Shown here: positions 35,341 to 46,548 of the stretch, piece after piece
Numbering within the stretch: position 1 is the first letter of the stretch
How the letters are laid out: every line of letters begins with the position of its first letter
Source: Pontederia crassipes
Lineage: Eukaryota; Streptophyta; Magnoliopsida; Commelinales; Pontederiaceae
Assembly: GCA_030549335.1 (NCBI GenBank)
Contig: CM060188.1
Location: 71,640,696-71,704,695, forward strand
Length of the DNA stretch: 64,000 nucleotides
Reading direction: 5' to 3'
Made by a program: the position numbers and the translations under genes
Notes under the pieces: generated by a model
What the model saw: the letters and a program-made list of their open reading frames with translations, nothing else
What the model was told of the DNA's origin: nothing
Database searches by the model: none

Positions 35341-35439
35341 AGATTTAAATTTCTTGTACTTTCACTTATATGAATTCATGTAACTTATATAACTAATTAT
35401 TTGTTTAGTTATGATTTATGCTTTTTAATTTGTTGCAAA

Positions 35440-37212
35440 TATAGAGTACGTTGTCTCCACAAAAATCATCGGACCGACAGTTTCCTGATGAGAGTGAATC
35501 ACAATCATATTCTTTACCTTCTCATGAGTGTCTCTATTTTATTCAACAAATTTAGCATTTCACAAGAATCTATCTGAATTTTTTTTCAAAAGCGCCACCG
35601 GATATTAAAAATTGGTTCTCGAGTTATACATACGATTCAATGTTTGAAGATGCAACATGGGATGTGGTCGAATTTCAGGTTAATGAGATGCGACCAAACT
35701 TTTATTGTACAATGATAATTTAGATTTATTATGCACAAATTATTTTTTGTTGATGTTTTGCTTTGGCAAAGGAAAAGGTAAGGGGGAAGAGAAGGAGAAG
35801 GAGAAGGGAAAAGAGAAGGCCACTCTAGAGATAAAGAAGGAGGTGGACTGATGATGCCAAGACCAATAGACATTCGCATAGTAGAGCGACAGGCTGCACT
35901 TGTACCGGACCCTCCTTCGGACGATGACAGAGAGTAGAGGACATAGAGATACATTTGCCCGACATTGTTGACATGGAGACAGAGATGCCAGAGGACTCCA
36001 CCGATGCCTCTTCATTGAGAAAACAATACAAAAAATATTTATTGCCAAATGGTAATTGCGGATAAGTTATATAATTTTTATTATATATGGAAAGGTTTTA
36101 CCTGTCAAAACCGGCTAAAGCTGCATGCACTAAAGTTATTCGACAAACATATAGGAAGGCATGGCTGACCCAGAGAGATATTTCTTATCGTACTAGACAT
36201 ATGTTATTTCTGGAATTTCAAGTTATTATCTTCCAAGAGTTATGGAATTGTTGGCTCTTACCTTATTATTAATTACTTGGCTTCCTTTAATGGTGGGATC
36301 CCGAGAACACAGAACAAACATGGAAGGCTTTCAATTCTAGATGCTTGAGATGTTTGTCCTCGATGTTGTCGGATGCATGGGCTGCAGGAGAATGAGCCAA
36401 TTGGATTCCAGAGTCAGTTTGGACCAAGCTATTAGCCAATGGTCCACTGAGGCATATAAATCTAAGTGCGAAAAACCCAAGATGAATCAAGAATCAGACC
36501 AAGGAGCATGCCTGCATATGGGTGGTTGTGTTTTGACGTTGACAATTGCACGTCGACTGGTAATTATTTATGCCTTTTTTGAAATCTCAAATGTCCATTT
36601 ACTTCCTCAATGTTCTAACTTTGGTTTCAATTGTAGGAAAAGGAAATGGGTAAAAAACCCATAAAAGATGATATTTTTCTAAGAACTCATCAGAAGAAAA
36701 ATCTCGAATGGATTTCATCGATTGCTCGGGAGACTTATGTAAGTTTGTTATCTCATAATGTCGCTTTTATTATGCACGAATGTAGAAATATCATCTTGTA
36801 AATTTACATGAGACTTACAAATAAAAAGAAGCCGAGCATCATTCACATGTCACGCAAGAGGGGCGACACCATTGACCCCTCGACAATTATGGATGGATCA
36901 TGTTGGAATGAAGAAGGGGCACATATACGGTCTCGGATCATCCGTTAGTTAGGAGGATATTGGATATGGGCGAAACTCAATATCTGGTTATCCTTGTCAA
37001 GACATGTGACAAATATTTGATAACATGTGGGAACAATGACTAAGGGAAGTCCAATAAAAAGTCCGAGAAGAGGTTCGCCAAGAATTTGTGCAGCAACAAC
37101 AAGCTTTTGAAGCACGTCAACGAAAAGAATGAAGAATATGATTCGTCAAATAATTTTTGGCCAGCAAGACGACAACATCGAAAAGGACGAAGAGGATGAA
37201 CCCAAAAGTTAA
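35440..37212 (+). pseudogene. CACTA second gene, TNP1/Transposase_24-like
   Basis: Broken plus-strand gene downstream of TNP2, in the place of the TNPA/TNP1 gene. It has a purine-rich lysine/arginine stretch at about 35760-35830 (GKGKG-type repeats), PRPIDIRIVERQAALVPDPP, then MERFYLSKPAKAACTKVI, a WWDPE region at 36290 with WIPESVW and NPR later, and KPIKDDIFLRTHQKK near 36650, followed by an acidic end at 37212. This order matches the Ptta/En/Spm plant transposase family. In related elements the product binds subterminal repeats. Introns are probable (for example GTAAGT near 36736), so exact exons are not given. Confidence 0.75.
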
Positions 37213-37289
37213 TCATATTTTAAATTTTATTTGTATGACAATTAATGTATTCATACAATTTAATGTATTCATGCAATTTTCCACAGCTG

Positions 37290-38393
37290 GACCCGTGGCA
37301 ACAGAGCCGTGGGAAGTTTCGATGGTTAGAGTTGTAGGAATAATTTCCCACGGCTCAAGCTATGGGAACGCCCTATATGCCAATCCCACGTTGGAAGCAA
37401 TGGGAACTTCCGACAGTTGCCCATGGGAAATGTGAAATAATATTTTAAAATATTTTTTATGTATACATATTCTAATATTTATAAAATAATAATGTCGTTC
37501 CTACGATCGCAGCCGTCGAAATTGCCAAAGCGAGGTTGGCCGCAACTACGGCCATGGCAATTTGCCATAGCTGGACCCGTGGCAACACCTTCCCACGACT
37601 CTAGCTGTGGGAAGTTCTGACGGCTAGAGCCGTAGGAAAAGTTTCCCAAGGCTAGTTCCCTCTCTCGCGATCTGGTCAGATCTAGCCGCCCCTCTCCCTT
37701 GATCTCCCTCTTCAACTCTAGCCCCCGTGATATGGTCGGCTGCTGCCCGATCTGGCTGCCAGGTGGCGAATCCTCGAGTGGCCGGTTCAGGTCATGAGGC
37801 GGCGGATGAGGTCGCGGGCGTCCTGTTCGGTCGCCAGGCGGCGGATCAGGCTGCGGGCGTCCTTCTCCGGCCACCAAGCGGCGGATGAGGCGCGGGCGTA
37901 CTACTCCGTCCACTAGGCAGCGGATGAAGCCACGGATGTCCTTCTCCTATCGCCAGGCAGCCACTCAGGCTGCCAGGTGGACACCTAGTACGGCTGCTAA
38001 GCGGCCACTCAAGCTGCAGGCGGCCTACTCCGACCGCCAGGAAGCCACTCAGGCTGTGGGCGGCCTTTTTCAACTAACAGGTGGTTGGCCGCGTGCAGAT
38101 CAAGCGGCGGACGATCGGATGAAGCTGCGGGCGGGCGGCCATTATGGCTACGAGTGGGCATTTTTTAATATTTGGAAAAACCTTTTCGACAGTCTGAGCC
38201 GTCGAAAAAGCATTTACCACGACTCGACCGACTAGAGTCGTGGGAAACATTTGCCACAACTTAGCCCATGGGAATTACCCACGGCTCGAGCCATGGGTAA
38301 GATTTGCCATGGTTTCGACCGTAGGAAAGTTCCCACGGCTTGGGCCGTGGAAAATGTTTCTCATGGCTTGAACAGTGGGAAATGTTTCCCACA
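37290..38393. repeat. Right subterminal repeat region of CACTA, part 1
   Basis: Many copies of TTCCCACGGCT(C/T)GAGCC-like palindromes (37290-37430, 37500-37650, 38180-38393). Between them, 37740-38110 is a GC-rich minisatellite-like array with units of roughly 50-60 bp built around GGCGGATCAGGCTGCGGGCG. Frames across it are artefacts of the repeat. Confidence 0.8.
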
Positions 38394-39172
38394 TGTCATG
38401 TCCTAAACGTCCATGTCCAAAATGCTTAGGAAGTGCCGGCCTTGAACATCTCCTTCACGAACATGAAACAGCCTCACGGTCGTCCGCCCTTCACGTCGAT
38501 CACCCTGCACACACAATGAAAAGTCCCAATGCACAATGCCTCTAGAGCACACTCGGATATGAGGAAAATCTTGGAACTTTTATTGGTTTCTCAATGTATA
38601 CAAAAGTCTGTCATAGGCCTCTATTTATACAAGTCTCAGCCGGTTTGTCCTCTAATTGTCCATATTTATCTTTCCATTAATTAAGGTATTCTCCTCGATC
38701 TCCTAATATGCAAAACCCCCTTTAGGCTTTATCTTCTCAGCAAGATTTAAGCCAAGGACAATCCTCCTTGATTCCCCTAACAATTGATCAAGAGATAAGT
38801 TTCCAACTTATCTTTTCCTAACTATCTTTCCAACAGTCATCTTTCCTATTATGGATAAACCACATGACTGTTGGGAGACTAGCTTTCCTTCTCTAAACTT
38901 GCCGCCTTTATTGAACTTCTGGGAAGGGCTGAACAACCTTGGACTTCTGCCGCCATGCTGCGCCAGCGCCCCCACCCCCCACCCCCCCCCCCCCCCCACC
39001 CCGGCCATGCTGTGTGCTCCATGCCACGCCCGCTTGCCATCCCAAGTCTTCAACCTCCGCCCCAAGAGCCTCCACACCCTCGGTGCACGTCCAAGTGTGC
39101 CATGGACAAGCACGGGCGTGGAGTACCCATCCCGCCATGGCCCATGTGTCCCGCCTAAGGCAAGGGTTGACA
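38394..39172 (-). repeat. 3' LTR of the deleted Gypsy element
   Basis: Pairs with 40899-41704. It shares the GGAACTTTTATTG, CTCAATGTATACAAAAGTC and TGTTGGGAGACTAGCTTT-type blocks. The 3' half is GC-rich and contains a poly-C run at about 38985-38998. Confidence 0.9.
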
Positions 39173-39239
39173 ATCCTCCCCCATCAAAGGTGTTACCGTC
39201 TCCGGCAATGTTGGGGCTTCTTGTGTCAACATCGTCTAT

Positions 39240-40215
39240 CCAAACTCATCCATCGGGCTCCTTTCCACACCTGAAGGCTCCTCTGTGCCTTCGTAGTACC
39301 TTTCGAGCATGCTCACGTGGAAAATTGAATGAAGTTGATGCAGTCTTGGGAGAAGCTCCACTCGGTAGGCTATCTTGTCTACCCTCTTGATGATGGTGAA
39401 GGGGCCTTCGTATCACTTCATCAGCCCTTTGTGCAAGTGCATGAGAGTCTTGAACGGCCGTGTTCGTAGCTTCACAAGGACCTTGTCCCCTACTTGAAAC
39501 TCCAAGTGCCTTCGCCGTTGGTCTGCGAACTTCTTCATCTTCCTCGCGGACTTGTCTAGAAGAGCTCTAGACTCCTCCACTTAGTCTTGCCACTTAGTCT
39601 TGCCACTTAGTCTAGACTCCTCCAAGTGCACCTCCTAGCATACCTGGCCATGAGTGCGGCTAGGGTTACAGGCTGCCACCCTGTGATGATCTCGAAAGCA
39701 CTCTGTTGTGTGGCATCACTCTTCTGCATATTGTAGGAGAACTGAGCCATGTCCAACAGTTTGGACCAATCCTCCTAATAGATCTCGAGCAAATGGTTGG
39801 CCCACTCTGTCTGTGGAATGTGGTGGAGAAGTGCAGCTCGATTCCTAGGAGCTTGAAGAGCTCCCTCTAGAAATGACTCGTGAACCAAGGGTCGCGACAC
39901 TAACGATGACCTTTGGTATGCCCCATGGATTGATGATGTTCCTCACGAATAGTTGGATGACTTCCTCCGTCGAACAATACTTGGGTGCTGGGATGAACGT
40001 GCCGCACTTCGAGAATTTGTCAACCACCACCATGATCGATCCTGCTCCACTTGACTTGGGCAACACCGAGATGAAGTCCATGGTCACCACCTGCCATGGA
40101 CGATTTGGGATGAGCAGAGACTCCAACAGCCCTGTCGACTTTTGCTGCTCGACTTCATCCCGTTGGCATATGTGGCACGTCTGCATGTACGCCTCTACGT
40201 CCCCCATCAACTGGG
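39240..40215 (-). pseudogene. Gypsy integrase
   Basis: From 40210 leftward: CHICQRDEVEQQKS (end of the H2C2 zinc segment), PWQVVTMDFISVLPKS (first Asp), VVVDKFSKCGTF and WGIPKVIVS; the second Asp is lost and a frameshift follows near 39900. From about 39600 in another frame comes the C-terminal part: LEFQVGDKVLVKL, GLMKWYEGPFTII and LHSIFHVSMLERYYEGTE. This C-terminal text is typical of chromoviruses; no chromodomain remains. Confidence 0.85.
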
Positions 40216-40659
40216 GCTAGTAGGAGTCCTCCACCAATGCCAACATTCGGGCTGCGCCAGAATAGCCAACCCACTTCAAGTCGTGGCAGTCCTTCATGAT
40301 CGCTCATCAAAGACCCTCCCATCATGGGATATAAATCTGATGTCCCATGGTTAAGAGGCCTTCCTTCTTCCAAAATCTCCTGGACTTGCCCTGCTCGACA
40401 AGTCGCATGAGCTCCATAGCTCTGGAGTCCCGGATTCTCTTTGCACACCATCAACACTCCTGCGTCGAGGATTTGCCACTTCAATAAAAGGATGTCGGCC
40501 TTCATCGCCTTGACCTTCGTGTCCATGGTCACCTCCATGGCCTAAAGTCATGCCTTCATGTCCTCAATCATGGTCGTGCCCTCCTTGAGAGCATGGTCAT
40601 ATTGCCCGCCACGGCCTCCAAGATAAGGACCGTTGTGTCTGTGTCCTGGAGCCTTTGCC

Positions 40660-40880
40660 CTAGTTGGTCGACTTGCCTCTCAAGGTGTCCACTGACTCCT
40701 TGAACTTCCCGTGAGTCATCCTCCATCGCTCTCCACCATCCGCGCCGCTAACTTTCGGACCACCACCACATGTGGCCAAATCCCGTGCGCCCTGGCTGCC
40801 GCAACCTGCGGCTGCCTCTGCTTTAGCGGTGCGGCTTCTAGTAGAAGGTCCCTCTACTTCTTCAAACATTGTTGCATAAT
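40660..40880 (-). pseudogene. Gag N-terminal fragment of the deleted Gypsy
   Basis: Just downstream of the primer-binding site on the minus strand is MFEEVEGPSTRSRTAKAE, an N-terminal gag-like start. It runs to a stop near 40660; the following 500 bp are out of frame, and no capsid core or zinc knuckle is found. Confidence 0.5.
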
Positions 40881-40898
40881 CTCGCTCTGATACCACAT

Positions 40899-41704
40899 TG
40901 TCATGCCCTAAATGTCCAACGCTAGGAAGTGTCGGGGCCTTGAACGTCTCCATGAACGTCAAGCAGCCTCACGATCGTACGCCCTTCATGTCGGTCGCCC
41001 TACACACACAATGAAAACTCCCAATGCACAATGCCTCTAGAGAACACTCGGATATGGGGGAAAGCTTGGAACTTTTATTGATTTCTCAATGTATACAAAA
41101 GTCAACCATAGGCCTCTATTTATGCAAGTCTCGATTGGTTTCTCCTTTAATTGTCCATATTTATATTTCCACTAATTAAGGGATCCTCCTCGATCTCCTA
41201 ATTTAAAAAACCCCTGTCTTTATCTTCTCAGCAAGATTTAAGCCAAAGACAATCTTCCTTGATTCCCCTAGTGGCCGGCCAATCCAACTTATCTCTTTCC
41301 AGCCAACTATCTTTCCAACCGCCACCTTTCTTATTATGGATAAATCGTATGACTATTGGGAGACTAGCTTTTCTTCTTGAAACTTTCCACCTTTGTTAAA
41401 CTTCTGGGAAGGGTCGAACAACCCCGGAATTCCACCGCCATGCCGTGCCCGCGCCCCGCACTACCGAGCCACGCCACGGGCCATGCCACGTCCATCGTGT
41501 CGCCCCCTGTCTGTTGCAAAGTGGGCATAATGTCAAATCGGGCATTATGCCATGTTGGACAGGGATGTCATCCCAGTTCTTCAACCTTCGGCCCAAGAGC
41601 CTCCACGCACTCAGTGCGCATTCGGGCACGTCATGGCCAGGCACGGGCATGGAGTGCCCGTCCCGTCATGTGCCCCGGCGTCCCACCTATGGTGAGGGGT
41701 GACA
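40899..41704 (-). repeat. 5' LTR of the deleted Gypsy element
   Basis: Begins (plus strand) TGTCATGCCC beside the primer-binding site and ends GGGGTGACA at 41704. It contains an extra segment near 41500-41560 compared with the other LTR, and lacks its poly-C run. Confidence 0.9.
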
Positions 41705-42044
41705 CACGGCACTACCTGTGGGAATTTCCCACTGCCAGAGCCGTAGGAAATGTTTCCCATGGCTGAACCGTGGGTACTTCCCAGGGCCTGAGCCGTGGGA
41801 AGCATTTTCCATGGCCCATGCCGTGGGAACATTCCTACGGTCACAGTGGTGGCATCTTTTTCCCATGGCTCGGGTCATGGGAATTTTTCACGATTGTGAT
41901 AGTGTGGTCAAAAAATATTTGCGATGAGAAATTTTTCGACGGTTCTCTACCATCAAAATATCCGTCGTAAATTTATCTTTGTGACAGATTTTGTACAATT
42001 TGCGATGGCTCAGGCCGTCGAAAATAGGAATTTTTCTTGTAGTG
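41705..42044. repeat. Right subterminal repeats and terminal inverted repeat of CACTA
   Basis: Palindromes with GCCGTGGGAA and TTCCCATGGC words continue after the Gypsy. The last 30 bp (42015-42044) form the right terminal repeat, ending TTTTTCTTGTAGTG. Confidence 0.85.
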
Positions 42045-42077
42045 TCATGGCTTCTATCGAAACTCAACAAATTTTAT

Positions 42078-42695
42078 TCATTCCAATCCCTTGGTCAGTA
42101 TATCGGCCAACTTATCCTTAGTACCAACATGATTAATACCCACCTTCTTTTCAACACATTTTACATCTAAAGTGAAAATGAGGGTCAATATTTTGCTTCT
42201 ATCATGATGTAGCGGATTCTTATTGAGTGCAATAGCTGATTTGTTGCCGACCAGTAGCTTCACCTATGGTGCTTCCTTCCCTGTCACTTCACTAAGAACA
42301 CGATTGAGACATATTCCTTGACAAGCTATCTTTGCACTTGCTATATACTCTACTTCGCATGCTGAAAGTGTTACAACTTTCTGTCCAACTGAGCAAGGTC
42401 GAGCCCAAAAAGAAAACAAACCCGTTGGTGCTTTTTTGTCATCGAAGTTTCTAGCATGATCACTATCATCGAACCCCACCAACTTAGGCTCTATAGATTG
42501 TGACTTCCTGTACCGCAGTCATAGTTAATTGTTCTTGCCAAGTATCAAAAGATTTATTTCACAGTTGCCCAATGCTTGGTCGTAGGAGCCTCCATGTACA
42601 TCCTCATGATCCCTATTGAATAGGTTAGATCAGGTCGAGTATTGATGATCTTTGCGATTTCGGTGCTCAACGATGTCATTTTGCTATGGTGAGTA
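42078..42695 (-). pseudogene. Outer Copia: integrase end joined to RNase H
   Basis: Just left of the small CACTA, minus-strand codons read YSP*QNDIVEHRNR, the integrase motif usually written SPQQNGVVE. This runs straight into TRPDLTYSIGIM and YMEAPTTKHWATVK, which lie after RT, so the entire RT core has been deleted. RNase H follows: LVGFDDSDHARNFDDKKAP, TLSACEVEYIASA and KLLVGNKSAIALNKNPLHH, ending KLADILTKGLE and a stop at 42078. RNase H would degrade the RNA template. At least four stops or frame changes are seen. Confidence 0.92.
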
Positions 42696-44146
42696 AACTA
42701 TAAGAAATCTGCCAAATAGCCACTAAAAAATGTGTCGCTAAAGTGTGGCTAAAAGCAACACCACACATTAGCTTCATCATGGTGTTGCAGCTACGAGACG
42801 CCGACGTTCGATAATTGCTAGTGTTGCAATGACGCCAAGGATAAAGACAATACTACTAGCGCCACATGTTGATTCTATTATGGCATTATGATGACACGAA
42901 AAGTGTCATTGTGAGGAGTTAAAATGCGTCGCTAACTCATTGCTAACGTGATGCTGAAATATGTGACGCTATTCCTATGCTAATATGACACTACATTTAT
43001 CCTTAATGTGACACTACATTTACACTAATGTGTCTCTATGTTGTGATGCTATGCGACACCAAATTGATGTCACCAGGCGTCTCCATGCGACGCTAAAGAT
43101 GGCGATGCTAATGCGGCGCTAACGTGATGCCAATTATGATATATTTTAAATAGCGCCCAACCATTTGGCATCGCTAATGTGATGCTAACGAGGTGCTAAT
43201 TACTTATTATTTTGCCCCATTCCTGCCATATTCTTTTCTTCCCACGCCATATAATTGTACAATGATTATATATAATGCATTCTTCACGTTCATCACAATA
43301 ATAATAAAGAGTAATGCATATGAAAACTACAGTGATATCATTTTGTTCATTTTTTCTAATTAAAATATCAAGAAAATTATATCCCCTAATTCAACATGGG
43401 TTTATATTATAAGTTTATATCAACAGAAGTTTAATAGTGTACATTACCTAATTATATCAACATATGAATATATATATATATAGTGAAATATAGCTTATTG
43501 TGTGTTGCGTAAGCTTTGTGGTCTATTAAAGTTCTAAGTTGAATGCTATGGAGCGTCAATGAAATGATAAATCACCTACCTCAATTCAAAAAAGAGATAA
43601 GCAAGTAAATTAACAACCATTAGGGATATTATTCAAAATCCGAAGTGATCCATTAAAGTTCTACAAATTGGGACTCAATATTGTGATGCTAAAGAGGCGC
43701 TACATCGTGGCTAAATTATATAGCGAGTAATTAGCATCGACACGGCACCACTTTGTTGAGACGCCAATTTAGTCATTTGTCTGCGGCGCTGAAGTGACAT
43801 TGTTGTGGCTCTAACGTAGCGTTGACGAAGGTTATGGCGCTAAAGAGACGCAAATTTGTGCCGATGTAACGTCGAGTGTCGACGCTAATTTGCCACCATT
43901 ATGACTTCGTTGCGTCCTATAGTGGCGCTAAATTATATTAATTTTTACTATATAACTATATTTTAATTTTTGCAAGAAAATCATGTCAAATAATTCAACC
44001 CTCATAATTCCATGATTAAGAATATAAAGATAAATTATCTATAATTAAGATATGATATATATATATTATGTATAATATATTGACATGTAGGTACATAAAT
44101 TAATTAACATATATAGTAGGTATATTACCGACGTGTATGTATAATA

Positions 44147-44182
<36 letters not shown>

Positions 44183-45185
44183 TGTATGTATGTATTTGTG
44201 TTTATATACATCAATACATCTTTAATTACTATATATGTATATTTGTATCTATGTACATGCATGTGTATATGTATTTATGCATATTTAGGAATACATAATT
44301 AAGTAACATATATATTTCTGAATGCATATGTAGTTAACATATATAGTATAGGTAATATAATACATATGTAGGTAAAGCTATATTGTATAAGTAAGATATA
44401 TAGTAAAACATTTAATCTATTTATTAATTAAGATATTGTATAAATAAGATATATAGTTATACAAATTAACTTTACTTACTTCACAAATCAATATAGGTAT
44501 ATATATGAATGTATGTTTAAACATATATGTAAAAGTTGGCGTCACATCAAGGATGCAGTAGCGACGCAATACAATAGTGTGACATCAACGACGCAGTAGT
44601 GCAGCCATGACCGTGACACTAATTTTGCGTCGCAAGCTGTTGACGGCAATACAACGCATGTCACCGACGCCAACATCGTCTCTTGAACTCATGTCGATTT
44701 AATGTCGCAAATAAGATGACGCTAATATAGCATCACAAGTTGTCGACACCAATACAGTGCACGTCGTCGATGCCAACATTGTCTCTTGAACTCAATTCTA
44801 CTTAGCGTCACAAAAAAGGTGACACTAATTTAACGTCGCAAGCTGTCAACATCAATACAGTGCACGTCACCGACACCAACATCATCTCTTGAACTCGCGT
44901 CGACTTGGCATCACAAAAAAGGCGACATTAATTTAGCGTCTCGTACTGTCAACACCAATAAAATGTTATAATATAACGTGCATTTTCTAGCTTTGGTGGG
45001 TTATAATAATGGCGAATTAGCGTCGCGATGGCACTGATTTAGTGTAACGCTAATTAGATGGGAGGCACTTAGCATCTCATTTTTTCGACCCAAAGGTATA
45101 GCTATTTAAGCACTATTGGCGTTGAATTAGCATCACGACATTTGAGCCTCTAATCCGCGTTGCTATCGACAAATTTCTTGTAGTG
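42696..45185. mobile_element. Non-autonomous CACTA element, second family, full length
   Basis: Left end AACTATAAGAAATCTG (first base decayed from CACTA), right end AAATTTCTTGTAGTG, flanked by a perfect GTA duplication (42693-42695, 45186-45188). Subterminal regions carry many GACGCTAA/TTAGCGTC words in both orientations (42730-43200, 43680-43930, 44530-45180). The centre is AT-rich with a GTAT microsatellite at 44150-44200. No transposase. It lies exactly within the Copia integrase between the codons for TTPY and SPQQN. Confidence 0.9.
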
Positions 45186-45188
45186 GTA

Positions 45189-45690
45189 TGGCATGGTGGT
45201 GAAATGCTTGATGTTGTGCTTGGAATTTCAGGGAATTGAATTCGCCCTCTCACATCCCCCCCCCCCCCCCCCCCCCCCCCACCTATCATACTTGAAAGCC
45301 TTAAGCTGACCACTTGAATGCCTTGAAAGCTTCGTTCTTTGTTGTGAGCAGCTCCGCCTACATGAAACGAGAAGGATCATTAACAATAAGCATGAAGTTG
45401 TTTTTACCACCTGGAGTGCTTGGCTTAATCTATCCGTAGAGGTCAACGTGGAGTAGGTCCAGCCTTAGTTCACCACGATGCACTCTAGCCTATGGGAATG
45501 AGACGCGCTGCTCCTTGCCCAATGCACATCCGTCATGAAATTCTTCCAACCTCTCAACAGAGATGGTCCTTCCACCATGTGCTTCAATCCGCGCTCTCAG
45601 GGAGTTAAAAAATTCAAATGACCGTAATGTTCATGACCAATCATTGATCTTTGCCATCAGACACAATGGTGCTGCAACATGAATTTTCAA
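45189..45690 (-). pseudogene. Outer Copia: pre-integrase and integrase segment
   Basis: From 45690 leftward on the minus strand: a GAG_pre-integrase remnant (HYGHLNF, then EAHGGRTISVERLEEFHDG and CALGKEQRVSFP), then the integrase core LDLLHVDLYG*IKPSTPGG, NNFMLIVNDPSRFM and ELLTTKNEAFKAFKW (first catalytic Asp in DLYG), then a poly-G run in place of the region before GGEFNS, and HHFTT-type sequence up to the CACTA. Stops occur after DLYG and at FM*. Confidence 0.88.
45258..45282 (+). repeat. Poly-C tract
   Basis: About 24 C in a row inside the integrase segment, replacing part of the coding sequence before the GEFNS motif. Confidence 0.9.
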
Positions 45691-46261
45691 CAAAAACAGT
45701 CAATTGTGGGTGCATGGTGCATGGTGCATGGACCAACAATGTGCGCTCACTTTATAATGTATTAAATAAATATTATTACTCGAGATACGATGTCATCTCG
45801 CTACAATTTGCAAGGATATAATTCTCAACTGATGTGAGATCTTTGTTGCTCAAATAACTTTGTCCTTTACCAAGAAGATGACATATATACTTAAATATTG
45901 ATAAAATATTTTTTTGACTTCCCCGCCACCACCATCATCGTTTCTCGGAACTTACGTATTTCGCGATTATATGTGTGGCTCAAAGTACATTGAAGTGAAG
46001 ATGGACACTTCCTCAATAAAATATGCTTCACATATATTTGATTTGACATCTTTGTTATCATGAATCCCTACCATTAGGATAGTATTACAGCTCATACAAG
46101 ATCATCATGATTGCATTATTTATATCAGTGGTTCCACTTTATTTGGCTTTTGTATTGTTTCTTTAGTCGCATTTTGTTTTCATCATGTTCATTACCATTA
46201 GCTAAAGAAATGTTTTGATTTCATCATGTTGATTAGAGATCACAAATATTAAGCACAATCA
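45691..46261. other. Unassigned stretch between Copia and CACTA remnants
   Basis: No similarity to other parts of the window was found and no coding region. It has a GTGCATG triplication (45717-45735). It occupies the position where Copia protease and gag would be expected, so it is either a further insertion or decayed sequence. Confidence 0.5.
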
Positions 46262-46548
46262 TTTGTTAATTTTTTTCTAATTAAAATATCAAGAAAATTA
46301 TATCCCCTAATTATAAGTTTATATCAACAGAAGTTTAATAGTGTATATTACCTAATTATATCAACATATGAATATATATATAGTGAAATATAGCTTATTG
46401 TGTGTTGCGTAAGCTTTGTGGTCTATTAAAGTTCTAAGTTGAATGCTATGGAGCGTCAATGAAATGATAAATCACCTACCTCAATTCAAAAAAGAGATAA
46501 GCAAGTAAATTAACAACCATTAGGGATATTATTCAAAGTCTGAAGGGA
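46262..46548. repeat. Partial copy of the second CACTA family
   Basis: Nearly identical to 43343-43640 (TCTAATTAAAATATCAAG ... GGGATATTATTCAAA), with one short deletion. It ends at the gag-only element starting 46549. The left boundary is abrupt and differs from those of the other two copies. Confidence 0.85.

Larger units (their letters stand above)
38394..41704 (-). mobile_element. Gypsy chromovirus-like element with internal deletion
   Basis: Minus-strand LTR element: 3' LTR 38394-39172, 5' LTR 40899-41704, ends TGTCA...TGACA, tRNA-iMet primer-binding site at 40884-40898 (TGGTATCAGAG on the minus strand) and a polypurine tract GGGGGAGGAT next to the 3' LTR. The internal region is only 1.7 kb: a gag N-terminus and integrase, with capsid, protease, RT and RNase H missing. 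The flanks CCACA/CACGG do not form a clear duplication. It is inserted in the CACTA subterminal repeats. Confidence 0.87.
12181..42044 (+). mobile_element. Large CACTA (En/Spm) element with two nested retrotransposons
   Basis: It starts CACTAAGAAAAATGC at 12181 and ends ATTTTTCTTGTAGTG at 42044; the right end read in reverse begins CACTACAAGAAAAAT, so the inverted ends match with a 2-bp gap, and the similarity runs on into GACGG. The 3-bp flanks are TCC and TCA, an imperfect duplication. Contents on the plus strand: subterminal palindromes, a GC-rich block, a TNP2-type transposase gene, a second TNP1-like gene and a long right subterminal repeat region. An Athila (14341-32436) splits the transposase gene and a Gypsy (38394-41704) sits in the right subterminal region. 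Without them the element would be about 8.5 kb, a usual size for an autonomous CACTA. Both genes are broken. Confidence 0.85.

Noticed and set aside
37885..38235. Arginine- and alanine-rich ORF
   Set aside because: Mirrors the minisatellite units; no domain, and the opposite strand is equally open.
38851..39390. Proline-rich 179-residue ORF on the plus strand
   Set aside because: It lies in a Gypsy LTR and runs through a poly-C tract; it is antisense low-complexity text.
12285..42044. Regularly repeated palindromes as a CRISPR array
   Set aside because: Repeats are imperfect, in both orientations, with irregular spacing, and lie at the two ends of a CACTA element in a plant genome.
12178..42047. 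A firm 3-bp target duplication for the large CACTA
   Set aside because: Flanks are TCC and TCA, only two of three bases agree, so the boundaries rest on the terminal repeats instead.
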